From Protostelium mycophagum (lineage: Eukaryota > Evosea > Variosea > Protosteliida > Protosteliaceae), in NCBI GenBank assembly GCA_002081555.1, contig KV921013.1, forward strand, positions 1 through 32,518: a stretch of DNA of 32,518 nucleotides, written 5' to 3'. The notes beneath the pieces are model-generated. The model made no database searches, was not told where the DNA came from, and saw nothing but the letters and a program-made list of their open reading frames with translations. This document shows, one piece after another, positions 9,887-18,407 of this stretch; positions within the stretch are counted from its first letter, which is position 1, and each line of letters begins with the position of its first letter. The translations under genes and the position numbers were made by a program.

Positions 9887-11147
9887 ATGGTACAGACACT
9901 CTTGTATTTATCTTTCCTTATGCATCTCAGGAGGATGTGGATGCAGGAGAAGAACTACCAGTGGTTGTCTCAACGACAGACCTCACAAAAGAGGACATTT
10001 TATCCATGGATCAATCTACTCTTCTCAATGCCATGCAAGATATAAGGACTGAGATAGATACTTTGGAAGAGGAATTAGGAGAAACTGCTTACGATGAAGG
10101 TACACTTCCAACCTTTCAGTTACTAAATCTGACGTCTTATCTGTTCAGAGGATGGAAATGAAGAGAGCGATGAAAATCTGGAATTGTTCAAGGTACCAGA
10201 GTTTTGCATTCCGATCAGAAAGGATGTTCGCCAAGTTAACTGGGAAGCACTCGGTAAAGAGATCCAATTCGACGTTATCACTATGGATCCCCCCTGGCAA
10301 TTAGCCAGTGCCAACCCAACAAGAGGAGTACGTCTTCATTATCATCAACATCACGTCTCGACTTATTTGCAACACAAAGAACGTGCTCACCTCCTCAGGT
10401 CGCCATCGGTTATAAACAGCTGCCCAACAATGACATCATGAACATACCCATTGAGAAGCTACAAAAGAATGGCTTCCTCTTCATCTGGGTCATCAATGCC
10501 CGGTACACCACCGCTCTAGAGATGTTTGAAAGATGGGGTTATGAGTGAGTCCGGTCATCACATGTTTGTCCCGCTTATAGAGCTCGCGGCAAATGTGAAT
10601 CTCATCTGCAGAGCGAAAGGAATGAAAAAATGTGTACATTTATTCTGTATTTAGGAAATGACGTCACCCAGACTTGTCGACGATATCACGTGGGTGAAGA
10701 CAACTGTACACAGGAGGATGGCCAAGGGTCACGGGTTCTATCTACAACACGCCAAGGAGACGTGCCTCGTAGGTCGCAAAGGAAAGGACCCCCCAGGGCT
10801 GAGAGGCAATATCATGTCTGACGTCATCTTCGCTGAGAGAAGAGGTGGGTGACACGTCATGATGACTTTCTGAACCATCATGATGTGATCGTTTGTGTTC
10901 CTTGCCTCTTCATTTGCAGCGAATTACATGATGATCGCAGAGTTGTAATGCAAAAACAACATTGCAATGAAGATACCAACATCTCTGCAGAAGAAATGCC
11001 TTCTGACATTGCACAGGGCAAAGCCAAAAGCCAGAAGAGATATACGAGTTGATAGAGGCTTTCGTTCCGAATGGCAAATACTTGGAGATATTTGCACGAA
11101 GAAATAACCTCAGAAATTACTGGGTCTCTATAGGAAATGAGCTTTGA
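9887..11147 (+). CDS. MT-A70 family adenine-N6 methyltransferase
   Basis: Exons 9887-9889, 9931-10099, 10149-10327, 10399-10544, 10672-10844 and 11017-11147 join in phase to give 266 residues. The catalytic core has DVITMDPPWQLASANPTRGV (DPPW at 104-107), FLFIWVINARY, DDITWVKTT, HAKETCLVGRKG, SDVIFAERRGQSQKPEEIYE and a C-terminal GKYLEIFARRNNLRNYW block. Together these form the SAM-dependent fold of the METTL3/IME4/MTA1 family. The acidic N-terminus has a short predicted helix (about residues 20-50) and no zinc fingers, so the protein is much shorter than METTL3. The DPPW context recalls ciliate MTA1-type DNA 6mA methyltransferases more than METTL3, but that is from memory. In this model the first exon is only the ATG, followed by a 41-nt intron. 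Confidence 0.85.
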
Positions 11148-11205
11148 TATAAATTGTTTTTATTCTTGTGTGTCTTTTGGCGGTTTGGTCTTCAGCAGCT
11201 GGTGT

Positions 11206-11539
11206 TTAGAGGTGGTTCTTCCCTCTGTTGAGTTGAGGCAAAGAGGGTGCACCAAAGACGAAGAACTATACGAGAAGGGGGAATTTGTGTTCTTGTTACG
11301 TCGAGTGACTCTTTATAACGGTGGTAGCGAGGATTGGCTTGTATGATAAAATCTTGTTGAAATGATGATCTCGTGGTCTTTTCATTGGGACAGTTGAAAT
11401 ATGACCGAATGATAGATTTTAATCTGGAGATTTTTGTCGTGTTAGTCCACTCAGGGAGGTCTGTCTTTGGACAGGCCTGTACAAATGAATATTTATAAAA
11501 TTTGATGTGTCTTCCAAGATTTTTTGTCGCAAAACCCAT
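11206..11539 (-). CDS. Small basic protein, unknown
   Basis: Exons 11539-11300 and 11265-11206 with a 34-nt intron give 99 residues starting MGFATKNLGRHIKFYKYSF. Without splicing the frame runs on to a stop at 11192. The protein is basic, with no signal peptide or membrane segment. The N-terminus could suit a mitochondrial or ribosome-associated protein, but I cannot assign a family. The gene sits tail-to-tail with the methyltransferase (58 bp) and head-to-head with SPCS3 (52 bp between ATGs), a layout that supports its being real. Confidence 0.45.
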
Positions 11540-11591
11540 CCGGACTACAACTCGATTTTTTGCACACGTCCACTTGGATAAATCATATAGG

Positions 11592-12314
11592 ATGAATTCC
11601 GTCAGCAACCGTCTCAATGCCATCTTTGGATATGGTTCTACCGTCCTCTTCATTGTACTCATCACAAATGGAATGAGCGCTTTCTTCATTGAGACGGATC
11701 CCAGAGTTGATCTCAAATTAAACACAATAGAAAAACTGTGAGTGCAATACAAACTGATCTCGACAAATCTGATCTATTAGGGATGATATGGGTAAGAATC
11801 AGATCGCCTCACTCAGTTTCGATCTCAATGCAGGTGATCACATCATTTTTCGTTAGACATACAATTCAAGTTCGTTCAGATCTTTCATCTTTGTTTCATT
11901 GGAACACCAAGATGTTATTTGTGTGGGTGACTGCCAGTTACGAGACAGAGATCAATGTGAGTCTGAATATTGGTGCGCGAAGATTAATATTTGCAGCCTG
12001 TGAATCAAGCCGTCATTTGGGACGCCTTCATCGAGGTGAGCCGAATTGATTAATAATACTTTTCGCATGAACGGCATCTCAATTCTTCAGACAAAAGAAG
12101 AGAGTGTGATGACATTACACAAAGAATTAAATGAATACAATCTCGTCGATCACCACAAGGGAATCAGGTGATGTTTTGAGGATGTGATCATTGATCATCA
12201 TTAACGATCTGCAGAGGAAATAACATTACTTTAACATTTTCTTGGAACAGAATTCCAGTAACAGGACTCTTAACAACAGAGACACTCGGACATTACTCTT
12301 TCAAGCTCGAATAA
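11592..12314 (+). CDS. SPCS3: Signal peptidase complex subunit 3 (SPC22/23)
   Basis: Six exons (11592-11737, 11781-11833, 11880-11956, 11997-12035, 12091-12167, 12215-12314) encode 163 residues, close to the usual size. MNSVSNRLNAIFGYGSTVLF starts a single N-terminal membrane anchor. The lumenal part has family blocks SLSFDLNADLSSLFHWNTKM, LFVWVTASYET, NQAVIWDAFI, GNNITLTFSWNRIPVTG and a C-terminal GHYSF. This type II ER membrane protein stabilises the signal peptidase complex that removes signal peptides from secreted proteins. Introns are 39-55 nt, all GT-AG. Confidence 0.95.
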
Positions 12315-12672
12315 AAATGCCTCCAATTTATATTTGTGATATCGGTGTCATCAAATAACATTAGGCAGGAGAAATCAGCCCTAAAAGTTCATCATGTTTG
12401 TGTCAAGCCACGAGAGCCAAGATGTTTTTCTGATATTTTAGAATGAACCATTTTTGTCCTCGAATAGAACAAAGATGAAGCAGAAATGAGCTACCAATAT
12501 ATACCGTCAGAGGCTCTCTAGGGTCTCTTTTGTGTTCTATATTGATGATGAAAGAACTTGAAGGACGATGATACATGAGTCTTCTATCGTCCTTCTACTT
12601 TATCGAAAGCTGCCGCCGGCGGCGAGGTTCTTCTCCTCTCAAAAAATGATGTTTCCTCTCATAAAAGGGTTG
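12315..12672. other. Convergent 3' spacer with a hairpin
   Basis: The spacer lies between the stops of SPCS3 and the TM protein. It contains an inverted repeat, AAGGACGAT (12561-12569) with ATCGTCCTT (12586-12594), and a GC palindrome GCCGCCGGCGGC near 12611. I see no coding sequence. Confidence 0.45.
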
Positions 12673-13193
12673 TTACAGTGGTCCGTAGTTCTCATTTTCG
12701 GGGAAGCAGGCCATGGCAGATATAATTACTAAGACAATGGTGAGGCATATCATCCAGCCTGAACCTAACATGTTCGAGAAGAGGGTACCGGGTGTGCCGG
12801 CACCGTTGTGCACGTAAGAACCGCCTGGCATTGCAATGGCTTTGTGCTGTGCGGCAATCTCTGCGATTGTGCAGTCTTTGAATTTGAGCTCGCGAGGATC
12901 GACTTCCCCATCTTCTAAATTTTGTTTGTTGCCACGGTTGATGGTCATTCTGTTGCAACCCGAGCTGATACATTCAAAAATACAGTTCTTGTTGAAAGAG
13001 GAACAGGCCTCGCTGCAGTGATTGAGTCTGTCATTATATTCGCCCTGACAAGAGTCAGTCATGCAGACTATGATGAAGGAGGAAGATGACTTAATAAAAG
13101 AACGCTTACTTCAAAGACTGCTCTCGTTGAGGCACAAATGTTGACAGCAGATATCAAGATGAAGATGGTGAAAAATATTGTTTTGATTTGCAT
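12673..13193 (-). CDS. Secretory-pathway Cys-rich protein with C-terminal membrane segment
   Basis: Exons 13193-13110 and 13044-12673 give 151 residues. The signal peptide is MQIKTIFFTIFILISAVNICA. It is followed by a cysteine cluster (HCSEACSSFNKNCIFECISS) and a polar middle. The C-terminal hydrophobic helix GWMICLTIVLVIISAMACF is followed by a short acidic tail. It is probably a type I membrane protein with a small disulfide-rich ectodomain; a GPI signal is less likely because the tail after the helix is polar. I do not recognise the family. The in-frame acceptor at 13045 was preferred over a nearer TAG because it keeps the cysteine-rich frame open. Confidence 0.7.
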
Positions 13194-13708
13194 GGTGATC
13201 GTGAAGTGTTCGTCGTGGGTAGAGTTTGTGGTGCGTGAGGTGATGGGCGCGTGGTGATCGAAGAAACTGTGATTCACACCCTCAAAGTCTTGAAATCCAA
13301 CCGAAAATCCGCTGCCATCTCTCTACAACGCGCACAGAACGTTGCGGCCCGTGTCCTCTTCCTCATTCTATTTATATAGAAGTTAAACACTGTCAATGGC
13401 CATCAAGTGCTGTACAATTGGCCGAAAGGGACAAGAGCAGGTGATTCTATTAATTGCATCCATAAATTGAACAATTAGTAAATACTTAGCTGGATCCCCG
13501 AAGGAAGTGGTGATGGTCCACAGAGGAAGCACACCCTCTTTGATGGATCAGTTTGTTGTTTTTAGTAGTTGTAAAGGGTTCTTAAGGTGGAAAAAAGGAC
13601 TTTTTCCCGTTGCGGAACTTTCGGTTTCTTCTTAGAAAACGTTTTCCCGCGCAAAAACCTTCTCAGCGCTCTTCACATTTTTCAACCGCCAACCACCTCA
13701 ACACCAAG
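13194..13708. promoter_or_regulatory. Divergent intergenic region
   Basis: The 515-bp gap between two head-to-head genes holds promoters by position. I see no ORF or RNA gene. The frame open from 13610 leads into the CDK-inhibitor-like ORF but looks like leader. Confidence 0.35.
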
Positions 13709-13882
13709 ATGACCAACACAACAAACATCCCCAAAGAGGTCCAGAGGTCACCACCAATTAAGAGAAGACTCTTCACTGCAGAGCACGCCAATCCTCAAGA
13801 TTTGGTCGAACAATTGAGAAGAGAGAACCAAGCTATCTCAGATAGATTCTTCGATCGTTATAGAATTATCTCTGAGTGCTAA
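13709..13882 (+). CDS. 57-residue protein resembling a minimal CIP/KIP CDK inhibitor
   Basis: A single exon starting MTNTTNIPKE. The motif IKRRLF matches the RxL cyclin-docking sequence of p21/p27/p107. About 23 residues later comes DRFFDRY, in the place where CIP/KIP proteins have their WNFDF-like CDK-binding patch, and the linker (NPQDLVEQLRRENQAI) is predicted helical, as the inter-subdomain helix is in p27. The spacing is close to that of p27. The protein ends shortly after, without the 3-10 helix or C-terminal domain. An in-frame ATG at 13610 would add 33 basic residues. The assignment rests on short motifs only; it could instead be an unrelated small nuclear protein. Confidence 0.45.
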   Translation: MTNTTNIPKEVQRSPPIKRRLFTAEHANPQDLVEQLRRENQAISDRFFDRYRIISEC

Positions 13883-14123
13883 GAGGAGGCCAATTCATTC
13901 AAGATACCTGCCATTTGTCCTTCACCATGGCTTCAAATACTGCCGCTCGGAGACGGTTGACTTTTGCAACCCATTTTTCGATAAAGAGCTTTTTCATCTG
14001 TTGCTTCTTCTCAATTTAATTCCTACTTATCATTCGATCACGATCAGTAAGTCGGCTCATGATTGCGATTTGCCGGCAAAATCATTTCTTGGTGGGCACA
14101 AAGCCCCATACAACACGGCGAGA
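13883..14123. other. Spacer before the PAP2 gene
   Basis: About 240 bp. It contains ATGs with short frames (for example near 13927) that do not join in phase to the PAP2 exons. It is probably 3' UTR plus promoter. Confidence 0.35.
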
Positions 14124-15299
14124 ATGACTTTCCCTGTCATTTCAATCGGAAACACCTGCCTCATCTCTGTCTGTGCTCACCCAGACATTCCACAATGGGC
14201 TTTCACTTTCTGGTCAAGCATCACCGTCACAGTAGAACTCTTTGTCTTCTCCGCTTTCATTTACATCGCTTTGGCTGGATCCAAAGACGGCTACCGATTC
14301 GGGCTCTCCATGCTGGTTAATCTTGCAGTATGCTTCATCTTGAAGGTATGTCCTCTGTCCATCTTTGCATTGGAGGGTGCTGTTTTTTCTTTGTTTGATG
14401 GGAAGTGCTCCAAGCAAAAATCCAACAAGATGTTTATCTTCCAAGATAATTTCGATTCTCCCCAAGGCAAAAGAATTATTTTTGGGCACAAAGAGGATCC
14501 TCACTGACACATTGAAACTATTTATTGTCATTTTTCTACTCTTTGTGTCAGAGAGGCAAACACAATAAAATTAAAACACACGAACCAACTTTGCATTTCT
14601 AAAGTGTATTTTGGCCGTGAAGTGGATTTCCCAAGTGTCTCTGAACCAAACAAATTCTGCATTAAAAATATACCCTCTTTGCGGTTGAAAGTTGTACTCA
14701 AGTTATATCTTGGTTTTGCAGCTTTGCTGCAAAGGTTTCTCTTGGTGTTTTTTGTGCATGTTTTGGACTTTGAGGCATTTTACGGCGGTATTATGACAGT
14801 TGTAGAAGACGATTTTGTTATTGATTTTGATGTATTATGTTGTTCTTCAATTCTCCTGGGTGAAAAATGATTTTTCTGATCGAATTTCACTCATCTATAA
14901 CTACAGTACACCTTCGGTTGGGAGCGCCTATTTGCAGAATGTGGGGGGAGCGATCCGTCGATGCCCAGCGGTCACGCTCAGATGACGTCATTCACCGCGG
15001 CTTATTTTGTCATTATGTGGTATATGGATCAGACTTTTCTGCGAAAAGTCAGGGGGGGAGGTCAGTAAACACTTTCATGACTTGGAACATGTATTTTTTT
15101 TATTATAAAACCTCACTAAAGCATTTACTATATCTTGGTGCAGCTATATAAATTCATTTTCCACTGACTCAGCACAGTTGCCACAACGTGGTGGTTCCTG
15201 GTCTGTATTTCTAGAGTGTATCTCGGCTATCACCGCTTGGCAGAAGTAACGCTGGGGACTCTCCTTGGCTGTGGCATTGCTTTCGGTTCTTACAAGTAA
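14124..15299 (+). CDS. PAP2-superfamily membrane lipid phosphatase, dolichyl-diphosphatase-like
   Basis: Exons 14124-14345, 14907-15060 and 15178-15299 give 165 residues; intron 1 (561 nt) is unusually long here. Motif 1 is K74-x6-R81, with Leu instead of the usual Pro after R. Motif 2 is PSMPSGHAQ (S95-G96-H97). Motif 3 is SRVYLGYHRLAE (S137, R138, H144), ending in Glu148 where Asp is usual. Four or five hydrophobic segments surround these motifs (ITVTVELFVFSAFIYIALA, SMLVNLAVCFIL, FTAAYFVIMWYM, WWFLVCI, LGTLLGCGIAFG). The likely role is dephosphorylating dolichyl diphosphate or another isoprenoid or lipid phosphate in the ER. The TAA at 15297 overlaps a possible GTAAGC donor, so a further exon cannot be excluded. 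Confidence 0.8.
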
Positions 15300-15748
15300 G
15301 CTGCTTGTCTACAACGCCAAATCACGAATGCGGTCAAACTATTTTTGGCTTCTTTGCTGCGTGTCTTGGCGGAAACCGCCACATAAAATGTGGTCACCGT
15401 TTTAGTATGACGTGAACTCCGTGGAGATTGAAATATGGACATAACATCCCCGCAGTCCTTTTTGCAAAAAGCTAAAGTACACAGGTTTTGGCGGGAGCCC
15501 CTCCACCCAAGATTATTCTTCTTGAGGTTGCGTCGCGCCGCGAGTTTGCAGGACCGCTTGAACGAAATCGTCTAAAAAATTGAAATTCTTCTGGATCTTG
15601 TAACAGAGAGTTCTCGGTTGCTTACCGTGATTGTACTGATTCTTTAACGTCCGTTCGTGGAATGTCGGCATCGATCAAGATTGTCGACCGGTTGTAACGG
15701 GAAATGACAGGGGTGTCTCATCATATTTTCTCCCGAGCCGAGAACATC
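15300..15748. promoter_or_regulatory. Intergenic region upstream of the I-BAR gene
   Basis: About 450 bp without a supported gene. It contains TTTTGGCGGGAG near 15484, close to the TTTGGCGGGAAA word found in many introns here, and must include the I-BAR promoter. Confidence 0.4.
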
Positions 15749-17934
15749 ATGGCCACAAAGAAGTTGGATCCTAAGACAGAGGCAACCTTCGCCCAGATAA
15801 ATGTGAGAGATCTTTGACGATCGTGTTGCTGATCAGGAAAATGTAGAAATCCAGACAGGAATCGAAATTATTGGATGATTTGTCTAAAGCGACCCTGGTT
15901 CTCTGTAAACAGTATTCTAAGGTGATAGAAGCAGAGCAGGCAATGGTTGCCTCTCTTCAAGCACTTGGAGCTCATCAAGGAGGAGACATTGGCGATGGAT
16001 ACAACAAAGTAGCCGATATCCTTCACACAGCTGCTCTAAAACAAACTCTCATGGTGAGTGCTTCCACGGCTGTCATATGCGGCGGAATGAGCGGGCCGCC
16101 TGTAAGTCCAATGTTGACGATCTCTAGGCGAGATCATTGCAGGATGATATTGGTCTTTTCCTAAATAGAACAGCGAAAGCAGATGACGGAGAAATCGATG
16201 TATGTATGTTTCTGTTGGATAGAGATCTGAGACTCTTTAGCAATTTGAATCCGATTATAAGAAGGTCCGTGGTGCTGTGAAAACTCAAATCGATAAGGCC
16301 GAACAGGTACATTGTATATCCATCCGAACTTTTCTGATCGTTATGAAGGTCACAAAAAAGGCCGGAAAGAAAGGAGGAGCCGCTTTGCAGCAGGTTTAGT
16401 TCTCTGATCTTTCATTTTTCTGATCAGCCGCTGAGGCATCTCGCAGTCAATACAGGATCTCAACGACAAGATCAAAGAGGGAGAACAAGTCAAATCAGAC
16501 CGTCTGAAGCAGGTAGATGACAAAACCTTTTTTCAAGATCTGATGGACATACAGGTCGCTTTCATCGATCGCAAGAGAAACTGTACCATTCTTGGAAATT
16601 TCTGTAAGTTTTTTAGAGATCAGAAGACATGATTACTCATTGACACACAGATACCATGTTGAATCATGACTTGTCCTTCCACAGTGAGGTTTCCGCTAAG
16701 GTCAGAATGATTTTTATCTGTGTTTTGACAGCGTCTTTATGCTTTCTGTTGCACCTTCTGCTCTATAGCTGTAGAGTCTGCGCACACCTTTGCCTTAGAC
16801 TTGTATCAAATGTGTCTTGTGCAGCTTTGAAGAAGCAACAAGGAGCGTGTCATCCTCCATACTTGTTATATTTTGTGGCACAAAGATGTTTCTCATGCAA
16901 GTCACAAGTGACGTCCTTCGTTGGCGGGAAGACCTCTATACTGAGGCAAAGCCGAAGCCACCAACACGTCCACGGCAATCTTTGCTGCCGAAAATCCACA
17001 AACCAATACAAAAACATTAAAACCATCCGTCTTTGGCAAAAAATCATTTAAACATTTTTTGCTGATTTTCGCAGGAGTCTGCATTTTTAGAACCATTAAA
17101 GACCCTCGCCGCTTCCCAAGTCGTCGTGCCAGAGAGTGAGTTGTAGATGTACCGGAGTTTTCACTGAAATTTCGCAGAGGTGCAAGACCTCATCACGGAT
17201 GCACAGAGAACTTTTGTTGCCGTGCAAGCGGATGACGGGTGACATGTTTTGATGTGAAATTTCGCTGAAATTTCGCAGATACAGCGACTCGTACACTGAG
17301 CCCTCTTACGGTTACGGCAATGAAACCGCTCACAACACTTACAGAGGTAATCTCATCCGAAATTTCGAGGAGAATTCCATCATTTTTCTGTGACATTTCT
17401 GATGACGTAAAGGTGCTTCACCCCCACCCCCTCCACTCTTCCCAGGAGGTAAATTTCTTTGAAATTTCCCAGAAATTCTGAAGAATGACAGGTGGACACC
17501 AAAGCAGTTTTGGGTCAGTGATTGCCCTCTACAACTACGACGGTCAACAAGAAGGGGGTACGTTTTCCTGGATTTTCTGCTTTTCCCAGGAATTATTCTC
17601 GGGGTCCTGATCTTTGAGTTTTTCCCGCCAAAAACTGAGGATTGTAGATCTGCCTTTCTACGAGGGAGATCACATCGAATTGACTGCGGATGATGATGGA
17701 AGTGGATGGATGAGCGGGACATGCAACGGAAGATCTGGTATGTCTCGTTGTAGATGTGATGTCATTGTAGAACGACTGTTAAAATTTTTGTGTCGTCAAA
17801 CTTTCTGCCCAAAGGCACAAGAATTTGCACCCACAATCTCTTTCGAGATCTTCAAAGAAGCAAACTTTGGCAGGTTGTAGAGGGCTAATTTTACAACAGG
17901 TGTATTTCCCGCCAGTTATGTGCAGTATGCATAA
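15749..17934 (+). CDS. I-BAR (IMD-like) plus SH3 domain protein
   Basis: Fifteen in-phase exons encode 332 residues. Residues 1 to about 235 are a long helical region with the IMD/I-BAR signature: basic, heptad-rich helices, FIDRKRNCTILGNFYTMLNH and VVVPEKVQDLI. Then come a Tyr/Ser-rich linker, a proline run (SPPPPPPLFPGG) and a C-terminal SH3 domain with VIALYNYD, LPFYEGDHIEL, GSGWMSG and GVFPASYVQY, ending at TAA 17932. Proteins of this build (IRSp53/MIM family, Dictyostelium IBARa) bind PIP2 membranes, bend them outwards and recruit actin regulators through SH3 in filopodia. The gene is convergent with the formin gene. Exon starts: 15749, 15859, 16143, 16241, 16349, 16447, 16555, 16651, 17075, 17178, 17279, 17413, 17492, 17648, 17900. 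Confidence 0.87.
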
Positions 17935-18407
17935 CCTTCTTGATAAAATAGTATTGAACATTTTCCATTTATTTCGAGACATTTTGGAATTTTCTACATC
18001 GGGCAATGACCAAGTTTTCGCCACGTTAACTTACGCGAGAGAAGCGGTAAGGTACCGTGAGGATACCGGTAATTTGTTCCCTTCGACCGAATATTTACAT
18101 TCTATTTCTATTTTTCACAATTTTCCCTGAACATCATGAGTTTCTATTTTTGGGTCTGTCTCGTTGTAGATGCGTGATTTTATTTGAAGAAAATAGACCT
18201 GAATTTTCCTTACTTTTTCCGTAACCACCGAAACGATATCACCCACCACACCCACGATGACATTTCACAGAATTTTCGTCGTACAGTTTCAAAGGCACAA
18301 TAAACTGTGCCAGTGAACCATACTTTAGCACCCGATAGGTAAGATGTTAACAGAAAGAGTAGACTCCAGTACCACGTCATCTTAACACTACACCTTGTCA
18401 GAAGTGA
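17935..18407. other. Convergent spacer with hairpin
   Basis: The spacer lies between the I-BAR and formin stops. It contains the hairpin GGCACAATAAACTGTGCC (18294-18311), related to 4501-4520 and including AATAAA, 114 bp past the formin stop on its strand. GTCTCGTTGTAGATG occurs near 18161. No gene seen. Confidence 0.5.
18294..18311. repeat. Hairpin GGCACAATAAACTGTGCC
   Basis: Inverted repeat with 6-bp stems, the second copy of the family at 4501-4520. It sits between two convergent genes. Confidence 0.6.

Noticed and set aside
11192-11752. 186-codon minus-strand ORF as one unspliced gene
   Set aside because: Its first part runs antisense through the SPCS3 start. A shorter spliced model beginning at 11539 avoids the overlap, so only that one is listed.
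14001-14507. Single 168-codon ORF as an intact TM protein
   Set aside because: It reads through the GTATGT donor at 14346. Splicing to 14907 yields PAP2 motifs in phase, which is far better supported.
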